Source of the DNA: Pyrenopolyporus hunteri
Lineage: Eukaryota; Ascomycota; Sordariomycetes; Xylariales; Hypoxylaceae
Direction: 5' to 3'
Assembly: GCA_902806595.1 (NCBI GenBank)
Contig: CADCXC010000005.1
Coordinates: forward strand, 2,356,001 to 2,420,000
Length of the DNA stretch: 64,000 bases
Part shown: in pieces, positions 60,626 to 64,000 of the stretch
Layout: each line of letters starts with the position of its first letter
How positions within the stretch are numbered: the first letter of the stretch is position 1
Position numbers and translations under genes: made by a program
Notes under the pieces: generated by a model
The model's input: only the letters and a program-made list of their open reading frames with translations
Database searches by the model: none
What the model was told of the DNA's origin: nothing

Positions 60626-62121
60626 ATGAAGTACTCTCTAAACGCAGTCGCCCTCGCGGCGCTCTCAAGCTTCACAACAGCCAAGGAGCTGCCCCCAGAT
60701 GAGAAACTGGCAGCAGAGATCTTTGACAGCGGTCTTCGACATGAGCACATCATGGCGACTAAGGAGGTACGGACAACTTTGCTGTGTTGAGTGGTAAGAC
60801 CGCGCTAACAATCTACCCGCAGGCGTACTGGGCCAGCCGAAGGGAGCAGGGTATTTTCGACTCCTCCCAATACACGAGCATGGACGCCGCCGTCGACGTG
60901 ATCCCCTGCGTGAACGGGGTCGCGGCGCTCAAGGAGAACGACCCGCTCTACACGTTCCAATGCAACGGGCTCGACCTATACGACTTCAAGTCCCACGCCG
61001 ACCTCGGCAGCAACGGCGGCGAGGGCGCCGGCTCCTGGGGCTGGACCAGCCCGGACGGCCGCGAATTCGTGGCCATCGCGCAGTCCGACGGGTCCGCGTT
61101 CGCCGAGATCAGCCCCGAGGGCAAGCTGATCTACCTCGGCCGCCTGCCGCAGTACCCGGCCGCGCAGCCGTCGCTGTGGCGCGAGATCAAGGGCTACAAG
61201 AGCTACATCGTCATCGGCAGCGAGGCCAACAACCACGGGATCCAGGTCTTCGACATGGCGAAGCTGCTGGACGTCGACCCGGCCAGCCCCGTGACGTTCA
61301 ACAACGACGACGACATCTCCTTCTTCAACGGGCTGCCGGCGGGCCGCTCGCACACGGTGCAGACCAACGAGGAGGCCGGGTACGCCGTGGCCTCGGGGGC
61401 GCAGCCGCGGACGTCGGCGTGCCGTTCCGGGCTCATCTTCATCGACCTGTCGGACCTGTCGAACCTGACGTCGCCGGGGTGCGCGGCGTCGGACGGGTAC
61501 GTGCACGACGCGCAGTGCCTCATCTACCGGGGCCCGGACGAGAAGTACGTCGGGGAGGACATCTGCTACGGGTACAACGAGGACACGCTGACCATCTACA
61601 ACGTGACGGACAAGCGCAACCCGAGCGTGATCTCGCGCACCTCGTACGAGGGCGCCAGCTACACGCACCAGGGCTGGGTGCTGGACGAGCAGTGGCAGCA
61701 GTACCTCGTGCTCGACGACGAGTACGACGAGTACGACGGCGCCGGCCTGGGCGAGCCGGGCTACCCCATCACCTACATCTGGGACGTGTCGTCGCTGGAG
61801 GCGCCCAAGCAGACGGGCTACTACCGGGCCTCGCGCAAGGGCATCGACCACAACCAGTTCGTCAACGGCGACTTCGTCTACCAGAGCAACTACGGCGGCG
61901 GCCTGCACATCCTCGACATCTCGTCCATCCCCTCCGACCCGACCGGCAAGGGCGTCAAGGAGGTCGCCTACTTCGACATCTACCCCGAGGACGACGACGC
62001 CGAGGGCGGCGGCCAGGTCGAGTTCCAGGGCACCTGGAGCCACTACCCGTACTTCAAGAGCGGCTACATCATGATCAACACGATCGAGCGCGGTGCTTAC
62101 GTCGTCAAGCGATCTTCGTAG
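60626..62121 (+). CDS. Secreted choice-of-anchor B / LVIVD-type beta-propeller protein
   Basis: Exons 60626-60766 and 60823-62121 (GTACGG donor, CGCTAAC branch, CCCGCAG acceptor) give 479 residues. A short signal peptide (LNAVALAALSSFTTA) is present. The body has repeating beta-strand blocks with LVIVD-like motifs: GLDLYDFKSH, HGIQVFDMAKLLD, SGLIFIDLSDLSN, DTLTIYNVTDK and GGGLHILDISS. The phrases WGWTSPDGREFVAIAQSDG, VHDAQCLIYRGP and GIDHNQFVNGDFVYQSNYGGG are typical of the choice-of-anchor B family, often labelled regulatory P-domain proteins in fungi. It is probably an extracellular or wall-associated propeller of unknown activity. Exon 2 is extremely GC-rich and produces long shadow frames on both strands. 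Confidence 0.85.
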
Positions 62122-62313
62122 GGGAAAGCGTCTTCCGCGTATAATGAGGATGGGATTCCTAGTGCTCGGAGAGTCCGGATAGCACAGTACCTAGCTTTAG
62201 ACATGAATTTATGAAATATACAGTAAATCGTCCAGTACACTCGGTTTTCGTGATAGTACAGCGCCACACGAGGGATTCTCGCATTACTAATTTTCTAGAT
62301 CCGGCCCGGGATC

Positions 62314-63843
62314 CTAAGAATCTTGTTTCGTCGGCGACGTAGCGATCGCCGATGTTTTCTTCGTTTGTAGGAGGTAATCACCGCCACGCCAGGCCTTATA
62401 GACGCCGTACAAGCCTTGGAACGGACGGGCATTGCGGAGAACCCTCGGCATTCTCGAGCCCTCCATAACCCTTCTCTTCGCGTCCTCGTCGACCTTGACC
62501 TTGTCGTACACGCTCGGCAAGTGGGACGCGTGATACTTATCGCGCACCGCGTCATACGCCGGCCGGTTATACGTCTGCCAGAATTCTTCCTCGGTATAAT
62601 AGGCCTGGGCGTACAATGTTTTCTTGCCCCCCATAGCATGGACCGTCTGTTCAATTGCGCGGTTCAGGCGCACTAGTTCCTGGTAGTCGCCAGGCCCGGG
62701 TCCCCAAATACCGAAATTGAGCATGAATTCCGGCCGGTCCGGGTCGGCGAAGTCTGCGTGCAGCCCGTGGGCCGAGTCGGGCTCGTCCCGCCGCACGCGG
62801 AGCGGACACAGCCAGATCGGATAGATATTTATGGTTTTGTCCACCCAAGCGAAAAATTCGTCGGCCGCGTCGTAAGGTACGCCGACGTCTTGAATTATAT
62901 ACGTATCTGATAGGCGGCTCTTATGCAGGGCATGGTACATTACGCGGGCGTGCATGTAAGTGTCTAGCACGTAGCGTGTGACCCGGTTAAAAGGCGTAAA
63001 GAAATACTTATAAGCGTATCTCGCGACCCAGAAACCGCCACGATCCCACCGAAACAAGTAGTCGACTAGCGGGACGTAGTCAACGACAGGTTGCTTCGCC
63101 TTCGCTGCTCTTTTCTTCACGTCGAGATAGAACCACGGATCCCGGCGCCGCAGGTACCGGCGTGGCTTGGAGCCGGTGGGGGCAGCGTCAACCAGACGAC
63201 CAGAGCATATCACAATCGACGTGGGGGAGAACACAATACCGTCGACATAGTCAACAGCGGGGTTCGCAACCTCTTCCTGTATCTTCCTACGAGCATCCGG
63301 GAAGCTTTTAAGAGGATAATGCGTCAATTCGACAAAGGTCTTAGCGTCTCTGAGCTGGACTTCCAAAAGCGTGACGACGCCGACGGTTCCGAAAGCGGAC
63401 GCGGCTCCCCAAAAGAGATCGGGTTTCTCGGACTTGGACGCGCGCACGACGTCCCCGTTGGGCAAGACTATCTCGATCCAATTAACGGTGGAGTCGAACG
63501 GCCCGTGGCGACAGGAACTGCTCTCGCCGGCGGAGCCGCTGAACCCGCCGCCGACGGTGATGCCCGGGAATTCCATAACGACGAGCGGGACTAGTCCGGC
63601 TTTTCCGGTCGCGTCGAGGAGTTCGTCCATAGGCACGTTGGGTTCCACCAGCGCCGTCTTCTTAGCGTTGTCTATCTCTAGGACATGATTAAGCGTACTG
63701 GTGTCCACCGTGTTGTCGCGGCTCTTCTCCGCGGTGCGCGTGCTGTTGGTGGAGCCGTGGTAGACGCGGAACGGTTGGCGTTGCGCGTAGAACTGACTCA
63801 ACCGTTCGGAGATGGATGCTACCGCGTCATTGTGAGCATCCAT
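62314..63843 (-). CDS. FAD-binding oxidoreductase, delta(24)-sterol reductase (DHCR24)-like
   Basis: Single exon of 509 residues. The N-terminal PCMH-type FAD domain includes TLNHVLEIDNAKKTALVEPNV, FPGITVGGGFSGSAGESSS, NWIEIVLPNGDVVRAS and the SAFGTVGVVTLLEVQL strand-helix. The C-terminal half has YIIQDVGVPYDAADEFFAWVD, YPIWLCPLR and FMLNFGIWGPGP, matching DHCR24/Diminuto proteins. These reduce the delta-24 bond of sterols in animals and plants; fungal homologues are present in many ascomycetes, but their substrate is not settled. The gene is tail-to-tail with the propeller gene, with 192 bp between stops. I see no N-terminal membrane anchor, unlike the animal enzyme. Confidence 0.87.
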   Translation of the reverse strand: MDAHNDAVASISERLSQFYAQRQPFRVYHGSTNSTRTAEKSRDNTVDTSTLNHVLEIDNAKKTALVEPNVPMDELLDATGKAGLVPLVVMEFPGITVGGGFSGSAGESSSCRHGPFDSTVNWIEIVLPNGDVVRASKSEKPDLFWGAASAFGTVGVVTLLEVQLRDAKTFVELTHYPLKSFPDARRKIQEEVANPAVDYVDGIVFSPTSIVICSGRLVDAAPTGSKPRRYLRRRDPWFYLDVKKRAAKAKQPVVDYVPLVDYLFRWDRGGFWVARYAYKYFFTPFNRVTRYVLDTYMHARVMYHALHKSRLSDTYIIQDVGVPYDAADEFFAWVDKTINIYPIWLCPLRVRRDEPDSAHGLHADFADPDRPEFMLNFGIWGPGPGDYQELVRLNRAIEQTVHAMGGKKTLYAQAYYTEEEFWQTYNRPAYDAVRDKYHASHLPSVYDKVKVDEDAKRRVMEGSRMPRVLRNARPFQGLYGVYKAWRGGDYLLQTKKTSAIATSPTKQDS

Positions 63844-64000
63844 ACTTGCTTAGAGATACGTAAAAATGGGTTATATTAAGCTGGACGAAGTCGGATACTT
63901 ATTAATATTATTTATTGTTCTAGGATTCGAATAATGATTCCGATTATTGTAATTAATGAACGCCATTCCATAATTCGACGGGCGAAAACAGTTGGTAGGC
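63844..64000. other. Window edge, upstream of the DHCR24-like gene
   Basis: 157 bp of promoter or leader sequence, AT-rich (TATTAATATTATTTATTG). Nothing else is seen. Confidence 0.6.

Noticed and set aside
60960..62144. Long plus- and minus-strand frames overlapping the propeller gene
   Set aside because: They are Arg/Ala- or Val/Asp-biased shadows of a very GC-rich exon; the chosen frame has the signal peptide, splice sites and family motifs.
1..64000. CRISPR arrays, bacterial operons, prophage or rRNA
   Set aside because: Spliced genes and a eukaryotic gene set throughout; no spaced direct-repeat array or rRNA sequence was seen.

Overview
The window is nuclear DNA of a filamentous ascomycete (Pezizomycotina, probably Sordariomycetes). 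Genes carry short introns of about 45-130 nt with GTRNGT donors and CTAAC/CTGAC branch sites. Intergenic DNA is peppered with the palindrome ACCTAGGT. The gene set includes GH18 and GH5 enzymes, a UstYa-like oxidase, a HeLo-like/ankyrin protein, Mdm10, IRS4 and a Zn2Cys6 regulator. I inferred gene models by joining open frames across splice sites I could read; no transcript data were available.

Layout. 1-5.9 kb: Mediator subunit Med2 (+) and a secreted GH5 glycosidase (-). 8.9-18.7 kb, all on the minus strand: a tandem-PH (Opy1-like) protein, a small mitochondrial protein, IRS4 (EH domain, with an apparent frameshift at a C9 run) and the MAP65/Ase1 spindle protein. 18.7-22.3 kb: a gene desert with a MITE-like inverted-repeat element, tRNA-like sequence and palindromes. 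22.3-31.5 kb, plus strand: a GH18 chitinase with an internal chitin-binding domain, Mdm10 and a ZIP zinc transporter.

32.7-47.2 kb is the most unusual part. It holds an ankyrin plus cytidine-deaminase-fold protein (+), ribosomal protein eS19 (-), a HeLo-like-N plus ankyrin protein (-), a UstYa-like protein (-), a conserved protein of unknown function (-) and an F-box plus ankyrin-like protein (+). Three ankyrin-type genes, two of them with domains linked elsewhere to nucleic-acid editing or programmed cell death, lie interleaved with housekeeping genes. This looks like an accessory, possibly self/non-self related, neighbourhood.

47.4-57.2 kb: a secreted cupin_5 protein (-), the complex I assembly factor NDUFAF6 homologue (-), the Rad5-type SNF2/RING DNA repair translocase (+, with an overlapping uORF) and a Zn2Cys6 transcription factor (-). 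57.2-64 kb: a cryptic three-exon gene of unknown function (-), a secreted choice-of-anchor-B-like protein (+) and a DHCR24-like FAD oxidoreductase (-). Long stretches of 2-3.7 kb have no recognisable gene and mainly contain palindromic motifs, microsatellites and decayed tRNA-like sequence.
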